Shown: positions 20,585 through 33,584 of the stretch, in pieces
How the letters are laid out: each line of letters starts with the position of its first letter
Position numbering within the stretch: the first letter of the stretch is position 1
From: Apium graveolens
Lineage: Eukaryota > Streptophyta > Magnoliopsida > Apiales > Apiaceae
DNA: 64,000 nucleotides
Reading direction: 5' to 3'
Assembly: GCF_009905375.1 (NCBI RefSeq)
Contig: NC_133652.1
Span: forward strand, 18,092,850-18,156,849
The notes under the pieces: model-generated
Told to the model about the DNA's origin: nothing
What the model saw: the letters and a program-made list of their open reading frames with translations, nothing else
Database searches by the model: none
Translations under genes and position numbers: made by a program

Positions 20585-23500
20585 TATAACGACCGAGAAT
20601 TTTTCGTCGTAATTAAGAAAGTAAAGTATGTGTTATGTGATGAGATTATGTGATTAAGTGGTGATTATTTGTCTTATCTGTATACTAGAGTTAAGGAGCG
20701 TGGATAAAAACGTTCCAATTTAAAGAGTCAGCTTATAAGTCAAGCTGTGGTTTCGGGCCGTCAGGTAGAACGGAACTCGTCCTAATTAAATAATATAAAA
20801 TATGAATTATATGTAAAGTAAATGAATGAAGTATTTCGTCTTAAGAGACGTGTTGATTGGCAAAGGTAATGAGAAGCGTATTCGAAACGCTGAGCATCGG
20901 GCCGTCAGACTGAACGTGACCTGGTACGCGTAAAAAGGGAATAAAGATTAAAGAGGGATAGATTCTATGATCAGACCTGAGTCGTTATGTGACTATATGC
21001 ATGTGATTGCTTGACTGTGTGCATCATTATATGTTCTGTGTTAATTTCTGTGAATTTTAAAGGAATTATGTGATTTACATAAGGGTTTATTTAACCTTCG
21101 TACATTTTTATAAAATCATCTGAGATGGATAAAAACATGGGATTTGTTCTGTTATCTTCGTAGAGGTCTTAGAGACTTTTTAAAAATGATAAGTGAATTT
21201 AATTGTGGGTCTTTGTATTTTTAAATTGATTTTATGTGGAAAAGGTATTTATTAAAGTGAGTTTGCGAAATTCATATAAAATCAACCGCTCGCTCAAATT
21301 CTTATTATGAGTAATGGATGAAAAGCTAATTTCGAGACCTACGCGTTAAAAATGTCATTTTCAATAATTCTCGACTTTCTGAGAGAGATATATTTTGTAT
21401 TTGAATTTTATCGCATTTAAGTAAAAAGAAAAAGGGATGAGTGAGTAAAAGGAAGTTGGTAAATTACTAGATTGCCCTTGTTTCTAAGTGCTATATATAA
21501 CCCACTTTCTTTTCTTTTCTTTCTTTTGTGCACTCATTCTCTCTTTTCTCTCTTATCTCTTTCTTTTCTCTCGTCTCTCTCTCCCGAACACTCTCTCTCT
21601 CTTTCACTCCCTCTCGGCCCTCTCATCTCTCATCTCTCTCACTTGCATGCAACCCCCAAATCTTACTCAAACTCAAAGATATTGCTACCTTTAGCCTTTA
21701 TTTTCGGTATACTTCTTGATTCCTATTTGCATGTAAGTATTTGCAAGGTTTTGTTGAAGTGATCACCATGGTTGTGCTTAAGAAAAACAATTTCTTGAAG
21801 CATAACTATAAGAGTGATTTTAAGAGGTTTTGGAGGTCATAAACTCGAGAGGAGATCCGTCATGGACTCTCTCAAGTTCGACCACCACCGGCCATGATCC
21901 AAAGAAGAGCCGGTGGGTTTTCCATGATGTAATTGTTGGATTTTAATGTTGCATGTTATGATTTCTTGAAAAATTGAAAAAAAGGGTTTTGCTTCTTTTG
22001 TTGAAAATTGAGTATGTGATTGGTAAAATGATTTCCTTGGTTGTAAAATGAATGTGTGCAAGTGATTGTTGCTTAGAAAACCAAATTTTATGATTTGCAT
22101 GTGAGTTTTGCTTCGGCTTTATGCTAATAAAAAGGAAAATTGAATTTTGTGACTTGATCTTGGTATGAACTAAGCTTAATTAGTAGGAAATAGAGTTGCA
22201 TGTTGATTTAAAAGAGGAGTTAGTAATGCATGTCATTATTTGGTTCTAGGATTGTGAATTTTGAATCTTTGCCGAATAGAAAATGGGTTTAGAAGAGATT
22301 GATTTGTGATTAAGTGAATGCATGCATGTTGATTGAATAATTTGATTAAGGTTGAGTCATTAGGTGATGTTTGGCTTTGTGCTTCGAAAATCTTGATGAA
22401 AATGAGTTAAATGACTAAGTGAAGGCTTAAAACAAGTTAAAAATGTGATATAGGACTTTGCATGTCAAGATTGATCTTTGTATGTGTGTTTTCTTGATAA
22501 ACCCGAATGGGTTGAATCTTTAAAGTGGTTTATTGTGAGTAGACTTGATTAAAGTAATGATGGATGGTGATTAGACTAATAAGGAATGAATTATTGTTGC
22601 ATGCTAAGTTTAGGTTCGAATTTTTGAGTTAATAAGAAAGGAAATTGAATTTGGTGAGATAATCTTGGTAAACACTAAGTTTGTATGATTTAAAAGCAAT
22701 TGCATGATAGTTTTAAAGGAGATCAATGAGTGCATGCTAGTAATTAGTCTTTGAGTTGAAAATTATGTTCTTGCCGAATGAAAACAAGATAAAAAGGGGA
22801 TAACTTGGTGATTAAGTGTATGCATGTTGATTTGATGGATTGATTAAGTTGAAATCACTAAGTAGTGCATGGTTTGGTGACTTAATGAATGGAATGATTT
22901 AATAGGGGATTAAAACAAGAAAGAAATGTGGTATATAACCTTGCATGTCAAAATCTATTTTTGCATGTTTGATTCTTGATTGTGATAAGTGTTAAGGCCG
23001 AATAGGCCATAAGAAATAAAGGTCAAAACTTGATTTTTGGTAATTGAAAGAATGATTGAGTGTTATATGTGAAAATCTTTGATTTTGCTTGATTGGATTG
23101 TTGTTTTGATTCAAATTAAGGAATAAAAGAAAAGGGAATTAAGTCGATTGATATAAGTGATAGTATGCACGTAAATGTTTGGTTGTGAATGTGTCTAGTA
23201 CTCGTAAAAGAGTCGTGTTAGTTTGATTTGAGAAATAGCCTAGGTCAAGCGAGTACGCTTTGATTGCTAGGTATATAAGGATATGAAAACTATGAGAAAG
23301 AATTGTGCTATGTGCTATGTGCTGTGTGCTTATTTGTATAAGCTATACTCGTATAGTTCGAGTCAAGAATATAATCGAGTTATCGTATAGAGTGATCGTT
23401 TCGGGAACGAGAGTTGGGAATCTAATTAAGATTTTTGGTTTTATTGTAGATTCGGAGCGTGAGGGCATTCGGGCTAGGAAAGGGAAAAGTATACTAGGTG

Positions 23501-25068
23501 GCAGTAGTTCAACCCTCAGGAAAGCAATTTCAGGCAAGTAACTCTGATTACTTGTATAAATGATTGTAAAGGAAATGTTGTTCATACCATGTAGAGTATT
23601 GAACTGTTAAAGTATGAAACCCTTGCTTTATGAAACCCTGATATTGATTTGAAGTACCCTTTGTTCTTGATAACCTGTTATTGATAATCCTATTGATTTC
23701 ACCCGTTGATAATCTGCCTTTCTGTTCAAGTTTCCCATAATGCCATGATCATATTGTACCTTTAAATTATCTTGGATAACTCTGTTAATGATACCCCGTT
23801 TCTCTTGATCGCCCTAATGATCCCTAAGTTATTACTGATCCTTCAAATTTAGTACCTTATTATCTTTGATGCAGAATCCTTGAGAATTGTTCCTTGCGTA
23901 TCTTTGATTCACTCCCTGAACTTTGTTTCTTTAAAATCTGAATTAAGAATGAGTTTCGACTTGAAAGAGTCCGAATGATTTCAAAGGCTTGGTAATGATA
24001 AAATGAATTTTAGAAAACCTATTGTTTTCCAACTCAAGGTTTTCCAAATGAATTCCTGATGGATTGGATTGAGACGTAAGAGGCTAGTGGGACTAGTCCA
24101 GTCATGGTAAGAGGCTAGTGGGACTAGTCCAATTTAAGGCTGAAATTATGTCGAATGGTACCTTAAAGACCGGAATGGAGGTCGATACGGGCTGATCACC
24201 CGTATATAATGAAATGGAAAGATAAGTGATCCAATCAAGGGTTCTAAATGATTATTTAAAAGGGAACTGAAACTTTTGTTCAGTAAATTGATTTTTGGAA
24301 ATGAAAATGGTTTATACTGTTTTGAAAAGAGTTGATTATGTTATTGTGGAGCTTAAAGCTCAGAACCCTGATTCCTGAAATTGTTGATCATATGAATGAT
24401 TCTATATCTTGAAATACTGTTGCTTTCCTCTACCGAAAGATCTATTTTGATCCTATAATGATTTGTGTTGAATGTCAGATTTCATCCTGTTTCGAGCCTT
24501 GTTTCTTGAAAGCCCAACTATTCTTCGGATACCTTTCCTTATCTCAAAGAAAACAAAAATGAATATACGGAAATCTGCCACCTAGATTAGCTAAAATAGA
24601 ATGCCCTAGTTTGTTCAAAGCATATTGAGAATTGTTATTGTAGAACTGCTATTTAGTTACTTGCTGAGTTTTATACTCATTGTTTTGTCTTAATCTAACC
24701 ATGGCAGTTAAGCAAGAAGATGGCCAGGCTTAGGCGCACTGCTCGTAAGAGCGTACCTGGTGGTCCCTACCGTGTTGAGGGCTTCCAGTTGCCAGAGCAG
24801 GTAGTACAGATTATGAGTGAGCTCGCGCCTAGTAAGAGGTGTTTAAAGATACAATGGGTTATCTGTCGGTTCCCAGCCGGAATCGATATTGATTATTTAA
24901 TAATATTTTGGGTTTGTAAGTTATATTCGGTGATTGGTAGTTGTAATCTTGTCTCATACTTTATCCTGTTGATCCTGTTAGTAGTTAATCGGGGTTTATG
25001 CATATTTAATTAGTAGATTAGAGGTGTGTGAGTCCTCATTTCCTAACCCCGAGATTGAGGGCGTCACA
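20585..25068 (+). repeat. Gypsy 3' LTR
   Basis: 4484 bp, nearly identical to the 5' LTR over its whole length apart from an additional 356 bp at 22681-23036. The first dinucleotide TG has mutated to TA; the other end is CA. The LTR-borne ATG exon is conserved here at 24720. Confidence 0.9.
22681..23036 (+). repeat. 356-bp segment absent from the 5' LTR
   Basis: The 5' LTR passes directly from AACACTAAGT to TTGGTAATTG at 12720/12721. In this LTR 356 bp intervene, with TTG at both junctions. The segment resembles the upstream stretch around 22200-22440 (shared words such as GTGATTAAGTG, GCATGTTGAT, TTGCCGAAT), so the LTR probably held two diverged tandem units and the 5' LTR lost one by microhomology deletion. 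Confidence 0.75.
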
Positions 25069-26323
25069 AATAGTTAAAGCAATAGTTAGTGGGCACGAGA
25101 AATAAGCAGTAATTATTATGCACATGCAGTTTTTCAAGACAAACACGTTTCCCACTAAACAAATGATTTTGACTGTTTTTATCTCACTTAAATATATTCT
25201 GATAAAATATGACCATTCAGTATTACCACAAATAAGTCAAGTAAATAAATAATTCCACGTAAGCATCAGAGTTTCCATCAAGATTTAATATCAGAACTTG
25301 ACTATTATCATATTTTAACGGTCATCAGAACATGGCTTCTGTTCTCAGAAAGTGAATGTTTGTTTCTGTGATTCTTCATACAAATACTGACTGGTTTATT
25401 CAGAGTTTAATCATCAGAACTTGTCCTCAGAATTTATGCAAATGACACTTAACTATTTGTCTGAAATAACTTAATCACCACAGTTATTTTCATCATTCAT
25501 ATGGAGTGAGAGTGTGTGCATTTGCAAATGATCAGATAATGATTAAAGTATGATAAACTTAAGTATATCTTAGAAATAAGTCATAACTGAGAAAAGTGCT
25601 TAAAATATGTCTTTAATAATGAAGTCTACTATAGAATAAATTTATGCAAGAATCCACCTCAACTGTTTGTGCTCATTTTATGCATCTTTTATAATTCCTT
25701 TTTACAGTGGCTTCTCAGTGTAAGTGAGTCACAACTGCTATAAGAATTTATGCTATTATCAGAGTATTTTTCCAGTAATCAGAGAATGTGAAAAGTCATC
25801 AAGAAAAATTTATTTGCTTTTCTAATGCATATTACTTAATACCGGCAATGAACTTGGGTCTTCCCTTCCACATATTTACTCTAGATCTCAAAGGAGTACC
25901 TGACTTTAATTTTCTTTTCTTAAGATAAGTGAGGTTTATCAAGCATGTGGTTCATCCTTAAGATTTACTGACATCAGAATTTGACAAATAAAAGCAAGAA
26001 TCTAGTTTGTGATTTAGTAATAAGATACACAAAGTAAATTTGACTAAGCTCAAAATCAGAATTTGCTTGTGTTAATGAATTTTCACATAAACAACTTAAT
26101 CAAACATGGGATTTCTAGTATGTTAAAGACTACTAGGTCAGTATCTAGCACAGTAATCCTCATTGGATTGAATAGTCACAGAACATTCAAAACACTATTA
26201 GAGTATGTAAAATCATATCAGATAACAATCAGTATTTAATATATTACAGTGTAAGCACAGATTACATAGAAATAAGACAATCTGTAAATACTGATCATAA
26301 ATTCTGATGCATGTGAACAAAAA
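25069..26323 (-). other. Copia spacer between RNase H and the extra ORF
   Basis: About 1.25 kb of the old Copia element between the Gypsy insertion and the end of pol. No coding frame is recognisable. The words TCAGAACTTG and TCAGAATTTG recur at roughly 25290, 25405, 25425, 25975 and 26060, as elsewhere in the element. Confidence 0.6.
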
Positions 26324-28651
26324 CTAAGCAGATTTTGAGAAAGAACCTGAAACCATTCCAAGTTCATTTACCAGTCTTGTAAAAGTAGCTTCACACAGTG
26401 GTTTTGTAAAGATATCTACTAGTTGTTGATCTGTTTGAACAAAATGCAATTTCACTTTACCTTCCATCACATGTTCCCTTATGAAATGGTACCTAATGAT
26501 GATGTGCTTTGTCATTGAGTGTTGAACTAGATTACCTGTCATAGCAATAGCACTTTGATTATCACAGTAAATGGGTATTTTAGAAAATTCTAACCCATAG
26601 TCCAGTAACTGATTCTTCATCCAAAGAATCTGTGCACAACAGATTCCTACAGAAATATATTCTGCTTCTGCAGTTGATGTGGAAATTGATTTCTGTTTCT
26701 TGCTAAACCAAGAAACCAATCTGCCTCCAAAAAATTGGCAGCTTCCACTAGTGCTTTTCCTGTCTATTTTCCATCCTGCAAAATTTTCATCTGAGTAACC
26801 TATTAGCTTAAAATCTGATTCTCTAGGATACCATAACCCTAGATCAGCTGTACCCTTGAGGTACTTGAAAATCCTTTAAACTGCTATTAGATGAGGTTCT
26901 CTTGGATCAGTCTGAAATCTTGCACAAAGACAGGTAGCATACATGATATCAGGTCTACTTGCAGTTAAATAGAGTAAAGAGCCAATCATACCTCTGTAGT
27001 TAGTAATATCTACTGATGCTCCAGTATCTTTATCTAACTTGGTTGCAATGGCCATGAGAGTGGATGCAGTTGAACAGTCTTACATTCCAAATTTCTTCAG
27101 TAAATTTATGGTGTACTTGGATTGATTTATGAAAGTACCTTCTTCATTTTGCTTGACTTGAAGTCCCAGAAAATAGCTAAGTTCTCCCATCATACTCATT
27201 TGATATCTTGATTACATTAGCTTTGCAAACCTTTTACAGAGTTTGGTATTAGTAGAACCAAATATGATATCATCAACATATATCTGTACCAAAAGTAAGT
27301 TTTTCCCATGGTTGAGATAGAACAATGTTTTATTAATTGTGCCTCTGTTAAATCCACTTTCCAGAAAAAATTAAACTAAAGTCTCATACCATGCTCTTGG
27401 AGCTTGCTTAAGGCCATAAAGTGCTTTGTCTAATCTGTAGACATGATTTGGAAATTTTGGATCTATAAATCCTAGAGGTTGTTCAACATATACCTCTTCT
27501 TCCAATTCTCCATTGAGAAAAGCACTTTTCACATCCATTTGAAAGACTTTAAACTTCTTGTGAGCAGCAAAAGCCAAAAAGATTCTTATGGCGCTTCCAA
27601 TCTAACAACTGGTGCAAATGTTTCATCATAATCAATACCCTCCTGTTGAGAGTAACCTTTAGCAACCAGCCTTGCTTTATTTCTTGTAATTATGCCATCA
27701 CTGTCAGTTTTGTTTCTGAACACCCATTTTGTGCCAACAATTGATCTGTTCTTTGGTCTTGGCACTAGGGTCCAGACTTTATTTCTTTCAAATTCATTTA
27801 ACTCTTCCTGCATTGCTTGCACCCAATCAGCATTTTGAAGAGCTTCTTCCACTTTCTTTGGTTCAGTCTGAGATAGAAAGGAATGATAGAGACATTCATT
27901 TGATATTGCAGTTCTAGTTCTGACACCTGCTTCAGGATCTCCAATTATTAAGTCAGGTGTATGTGCTTTAGTCCACTTCCTTGCAGATGGAAATTATTCT
28001 CTAGAACTGGATCCTCCCCCATGATCCATGATGTCTCCCTCGGCATTTTCTGATTCTCCCCCTGTAGTTATGCTCTCTGATACTTCAGAATTTGAGTTGG
28101 ATCCTTCAGGATTTGAAGAATCAAAGTTTCCAGAATTATCAGAATTTGGCTCATCAGAACTTGATGAATCAGAACTTGAAGAGCCAGTGACAGGTTCTGA
28201 TGCTTCTTGAGAGTCTTGAGTTGTGGTAGGATCTTCAGCTTGCTCCCCCTGAACAGGTGCATTTTCCCTTGGAGTAGTTACCACAGTTTCAATGACATCA
28301 GAATTTAACCCGTCAGAACTTACAGGATCAGGATTTAAGCCATCAAAATTTACAAAATCAAAATTTAAATCTTTATTTTCAAATCTCAGCTGATCATGAT
28401 CATTGAAATCTTCAAGTCCAGTAATCTTCTTATCATCAAAAGATACATTGATAGATTCCATGACAACCCTTGTTCTTAAATTGTAGACTATGAAGGCTTT
28501 TGTGGAAACTGGATATCCAACAATAATTCTTTCATCAACTTTTAGATCAAATTTTGACAGCTGTTCAGGATGAGCCTTAAGAACACAATATTTACATCCA
28601 AATACATGAAAGTATTTCAGATTTGGCTTCTTTTTCTTCACCGTCTCATAT
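26324..28651 (-). pseudogene. Copia integrase C-terminus, reverse transcriptase and RNase H
   Basis: Read right to left. 28651-27994 holds the end of integrase (YFHVFGCKYCVLK) and an acidic Ser/Asp/Asn-rich linker. 27852-27586 starts the RVT_2 reverse transcriptase ([18 protein letters not shown]). After a frameshift near 27590, 27577-27371 continues with [20 protein letters not shown] and [11 protein letters not shown]. The catalytic IYVDDIIFG lies near 27290-27265. 26719-26324 is RNase H (STAEAEYISVG, IYCDNQSAI, DIFTKPL). Several stops and at least one frameshift interrupt it. The RT motifs themselves remain recognisable. Confidence 0.88.
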
Positions 28652-30824
28652 TGTAATAACCCCAAAATTTTTCAACTTTTTGTAACCCTTGTGAATAGTG
28701 TTTTAGCTGAATGAGAAAACTTTTCACGCCACACTATGTAGGGATTCTGTTATGGATATTCTGGGATATTATTAGTACTCTATGAAGTATATAAGTGTAT
28801 GTAAAGATCGTCAGAATCCAATTCCGAACATTTGGTTTTTCCCGGAAATCCACAAGATACGGAGAGAATTGAGTATAAGGTAACAGGATAAAAAGGATTT
28901 AAATTAAAGGATTATAATAGAGGATCATAAAAAGGAATATAATGTATTGAGAAAGGTTAAGGGAACCTAAGTAATAAGATCCCGGGTATGATCCTTCAAA
29001 CGATAAACGAGAACGAAAGTTAAGCGAACCGTATAACAGATCAGCGGTCATTAGGCAAACGATTAGGAAGTTAATCAAAGGGATTAGTGGGAAGGATGTC
29101 ATCCAACCAATAGAAAGAGGACAAGGAAGGGAGGATGACATCATGAAGATGACATAAGCATGACATGGGAATGAAGGAGGTGTGGTAGCTTTGTAACCAC
29201 ACAATTTCAAGGGCAAGAAAGTAATTGACTAAATCAAATACAAAACAAGTCAACCAAGCCAAGTAAAAATCATTCTCATCAAAAATCAAAAGCAACCAAG
29301 GCATGAGTTCTTCATTTGCTCTCGGCTTTTAGCTTTTTTAAAGGCATAAAATTTCAAAACTCAAGATCCAAGCCTCCTAAATTGGTAAGATAATTCCCTA
29401 ATCATCTTCATGCTTAGTTAGGACTATATCATGAGTTTAAGCCATTAATTCTTTCTCAATCTTCTTCATTTAATCAAAGAAGAAGACAATGAATAGTGTT
29501 TTCAAGTTTTTTAACTTGAACTTTTCTTGGTTTTCTTGAAGATCCAAGCATTCTTAAGACTTCTCCAAGCTTCTTAAGGCTTCCTAGCTCCACCCACCAC
29601 TTCAAGGAAGGTATACCATCTCCAAACCCTAGATTCCTATATATTATAAGATGATTTTGATTAGTGGGTTGATATTGTAGCTTGTTGTTATGATTTAGAG
29701 TTTGGGATTTGGAATGGTAGTGAAATGGAATGGTAATTGTTGTGGTTTTGATTTAAAGGAACTTAAGTATGATTAAAGTTAAGTTTAAGCATAAGTATGA
29801 ATGATTAAATTGAATTGGTTGGGGTTGTTATGATGTGATAAGGATGGATGTTGGTTGTATGTTGGATTTGAGGTTGGTTTGTGGTTGGTTTTGTATGGTT
29901 TAAAATTTGGAAATCGCGTAAACATAGCCGTCGTAACGTCCGATTTTCTTTGGACTGTTTTTGTGCATAGCATTAGGACCCGAGAACCCCCTGCTAGATT
30001 ATGACCACTTCCATGATTAGATAGCTCATGTTACGAGCTTCGTTTTGATATGTAGTTCGTTCGATTCCGATGCACGGTTTAGGAGAAACGACCGTTTCAA
30101 GTAACGGCGTTTCGCGAACGAAACTTTTTTCCCTCGCCTTACTTTGAAACATAGGTTAAAGACCAAAAAGGGTTAATTAATGTATGAAACATTTATGGTA
30201 AGTGTGTTAGGCAGTTGGTAAGACATTCGCGAAAGAATCGCTTTAAAACTCGTAAAGGTTAAATTATTAAAAATGGTGGAGCCGAGGGTACCCGAGTGAC
30301 TTAAGCGAATCGGTGAGCGCAAAACAAGCGTTAGAGTCTAAGTTAGTTAAAGTATAGGTTTACAAGTGATTTTGGTTTAATTCCAACTTACTTGTTGTTT
30401 ATAGGTTATCAGACTCGTCCCGAGCCTTTCTCACCCCCAAGTCGCTCAGGCAAGTTTTCTACCCGTTATACTGTTGTTGTGATGTAAATATATGTATATG
30501 CATTATCTTGTGATATTGCATGATTGTTATTAGCAAATTTTGCGATATATTGGAGCATGCTAATATGGTATATATGCATGTCTGTTTCGTAATCTGGTTA
30601 TCTATCTGTTGATTTCAATGCTTATAGTTGCATAATACCTATGCTAGAAATAAGCAAGTAGTTGCGTATACCCTTAGTATAGGGGATAAAAGGTGAACAT
30701 ATTTCTAAACCGGGAGTCGATGTTCCCGAGTATATTATATATATATATATTTATTTATTTATATATATATATGGATATAGTTTTTAAAACTATTAATCGA
30801 ATAAGGTTTATTCGATAACTTTAA

Positions 30825-31045
30825 CTTTTATTTATTTATCTGAATATTATTTGAATATTCATTCGAGGGCTTATGACTCCTTTTATTTATTTATCTGAAT
30901 ATTATTTGAATATTCATTCGAGGGCTTATGACTCTTTTATATTATTTATTGAATATTATTTGAATATTCATTCGAGGGCGTATGACTCAGTTTATATTAT
31001 TTAATGAATATTATTTGAATATTCATTTGAGGATCTATGACTCCG
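30825..31045 (+). repeat. Four-copy minisatellite in the family-2 solo LTR
   Basis: GAATATTATTTGAATATTCA starts units at about 30842, 30897, 30951 and 31005, giving a period of about 55 bp. Each unit contains the palindrome-like core TTGAATATTCATTCGAGGGC. The last copy is the most diverged. Confidence 0.75.
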
Positions 31046-31558
31046 ATTATTTGCTGAGGTATATTCTTTATTTTATTAAAGAATAAGGTGTCAATAATCA
31101 AACTTATTTTCGATTATTCAAATAAAGATAATACTTTCATATAAGTATATCTTTGGTTATTTAATACTCGTTTCAAGTATAAGTTTTAATACTTCTACTT
31201 CAATTATTTTTATAAAGATTATTCTTTATGGGAATATTATTTAAATAATAATATTCAGTCATTTTCTAAATATTCTGGGGACTGATTTACTTCATTAAAT
31301 CAGCTTTACTCCAAACACTCTATAAAGTGTTTTCGAGTCTTCAAAATGATTTTTAAAAGTTAGAGCGAATCCCAAAACTCAATTTTATATTTAAGATCTT
31401 CCTTTTTAAGGGGATTTAAATACTCGCTTAAAACCTGAGGGATCCGGCTCTGTGGTGTATTTTATATTCGCAACAAGGTTGCAGTTTTGGTAAATGAATT
31501 GATTACTTACCCAACGTTCGGGAAGTAAGTCCATCTATTGAGTCGGCATAAGCAATAT

Positions 31559-31649
31559 GGGCTCAGTGGGCGTCCATGATAGTGTAAGTGGCTCAGTGGG
31601 AGTCCATCAAATGCATAAGTGGCTGAGTGGCAGTCCAGCATAAGGTCCT
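31559..31649 (+). repeat. Three-copy 30-31 bp array (GGCTCAGTGGGAGTCCA type)
   Basis: GGCTCAGTGGGCGTCCA, GGCTCAGTGGGAGTCCA and GGCTGAGTGGCAGTCCA start near 31559, 31590 and 31621. It corresponds in position and wording to the two-copy array at 13760-13821 in the full-length element. Confidence 0.7.
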
Positions 31650-32615
31650 AATTATGACCAGGGTGATGACCAGTGGGGAATTCGTCCATCTACTAGTAGA
31701 AAAGGTTACTTATGGGTATCTTTGCCTGATCAGCAAGATATCTGGTTTATGCCAAAGGTTTTCTTTTCCTTCCAAATTCATTGGATATTGCAACTCTGTT
31801 CATACTTTACATAACAGAGGTTCCAGGAAATGTTTTTAGAGATATATATATGTGGATATATATATATCGGGACTAAATAAAGTATCTCATAACTTTTTTT
31901 TCATTCAATAATATTTCAAAGATTGAATCTATTCAAGTCTTAACTTGTGGTCTCATCTATGGGATGTTTTTCTTAAAACTTATAATACTTTGAACGGTGG
32001 TAGTTCAAGTAGCTTTATAAATGATATAAGTGTGGTGAAGTATTGGTAACTTCATTCCTTATTTTTACATTATATCTAGTAAGTAATTATCTTACACACG
32101 ATAAAGATTCTAGTGAGTATCCATTTAGATACTTATATTATTGTTATCACTATGTATTATCTTGCGAGCTGTAAGGCTCACTCTTGCTTTATTTCTTCAT
32201 CACACAACAACAGTTAGGAGAGATGGCCAGACTCCAGCAGACCCAGCGCAAGCGCGTGGGAAGCGCCTCGCGTCTTCCCGATGATGTTGTGGCTGCTATA
32301 GCTGCAGAGGTAGATCCATTGTAGTTCAGACCATCTACTTTTGAGAATCAAATTATGTATAATTATAACTTGTGGCAGATAATGGCAATTAACTGTAAAT
32401 TATCAAGTAATCATTTTGGGTTGTAATAATTTTAAATTGTGGATTCAAAGACTTGTACTTATTTCAATTTCATCTCTGAGACTATAACGGGTTGTGGTGT
32501 GTGTTAGTGTGGGGTCACAGCATGAGGTTATTTATTATTAATTAAGTGAAGTGATATTGTGGAAAGAAAGACCGTGACAACCCGGATCCCCGACCCCGGA
32601 TCTGGGGGTGTTACA

Positions 32616-33584
32616 CATATGGTGTTTTTCCATGCTTGTTTATGAGTGTGGCATTCTGTGTAAAATAAGCAGTCTGCACAGCTTCAACCCAAAAGTAGGT
32701 TGGCAGTTTTGCTTCATCAAGCATAGTTCGTGCAACTTCAATGAGAGTCTTGTTCTTTCTTTCTACAACTCCATTTTGTTGTGGAGTTCCGGGTGCAGAA
32801 AATTCCTGCTTAATTTCATACTCTTTGCAGAACTCTTCCATGATTGAATTCTTGAACTCAGTGCCATTATCACTTCTTATTATTTTAATAGAATCTTTGA
32901 CCAGTTTATCCAGCTGTCTGACATGATCAGTTATAGTAGATGTAGTTTCATTCTTCTTGTGCAAGAAATACACCCAAGTGTATCTTGTGAACTCATCCAC
33001 TATAACCATAACATATTTCTTCTTTGCAATAGACTTGACATTGACTGGACCAAATAGATCAACATGCAGTAGGTGATAAGGCTCAAGAATTGAGGATTCA
33101 GTTTTGATCTTGAATGAAGATTTTCTTTGTTTTGCCTTTTGACATGAATCACAAAGATCATCAGAAACAAATACTGATTTTGGCAGTCCTCTCACAAGAT
33201 CTTTCTTTACTAGCTCATTTATGTTGTTGAAATTTAAATGAGAGAGTCTTTTGTGCCAATTCCAGCTTTCTTCAATTGATGTTCTACTCAACAGACAGAT
33301 TGCAGAACCATCAGAGTTTTTTGAAAGTATGGCTTCATATATGTTACCATGCCTGTAACCTTTCAGAACTATTTTGCCTGTAGAATTACTTATAACTTCA
33401 CAGTGTTCTTCAAAGAAATCTACATGATAACCTTTGTCACAGATTTGACTCACAGTTAGTAGATTGTGTTTAAGTCATGAGACAAGAGTTACTGTTTCAA
33501 TGATGACATTCCCAAGATTGATATTGTCATATCCCAGTGTCTTTCCCATGTTGTCATCTCCATAAGAAACTCATGGGCCAACTT
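32616..33584 (-). pseudogene. Copia pre-integrase and integrase core
   Basis: The frame 33453-32611 on the minus strand contains a GAG-pre-integrase domain with the His/Cys zinc-binding part (WHKRLSHLNF, LCDSCQKAKQ). The integrase core follows, with the expected acidic triad in HVDLFGP, IRSDNGTEF and NGVVERKN. A stop just upstream (near 33475) separates it from the protease end. The Gypsy solo LTRs lie directly on both sides, so this piece is an island of Copia sequence. Confidence 0.88.

Larger units (their letters stand above)
10624..25068 (+). mobile_element. Full-length Ty3/Gypsy chromovirus (Tekay/Del-like), nested in the Copia element
   Basis: The 14.4-kb element is bounded by the 5-bp duplication AATAG (10619-10623 and 25069-25073). 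LTRs of 4128 bp (10624-14751) and 4484 bp (20585-25068) flank a tRNA-Met primer site, an accessory ORF, a gag-pol frame with Gypsy domain order (protease, RT, RNase H, integrase, chromodomain) and a polypurine tract. Very long LTRs and a C-terminal chromodomain point to the Tekay/Del clade. LTR divergence is around one percent by eye, mostly transitions, apart from one 356-bp length difference, so it is younger than its Copia host. Three in-frame stops inactivate this copy. Confidence 0.92.
28652..32615 (+). mobile_element. Ty3/Gypsy solo LTR, family 2
   Basis: 3964 bp starting TGTAATAACCCC and ending GGGGGTGTTACA, flanked by CATAT at 28647-28651 and 32616-32620. There is no internal region. 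It splits the Copia integrase. It carries the same leader layout as the full-length element. Donor GAAG|GTATAC follows 29610. Mini-exon 30405-30449 has donor CAG|GCAAGT. The last exon starts at 32214 with ATG at 32223 (29 codons, starting MARLQQTQRKR) and ends at phase-0 donor GAG|GTAGAT after 32309. A solo LTR arises by recombination between the two LTRs of a former complete insertion. Confidence 0.92.

Noticed and set aside
30825..31649. CRISPR-like spaced repeats
   Set aside because: Direct tandem repeats without unique spacers, in a plant LTR.
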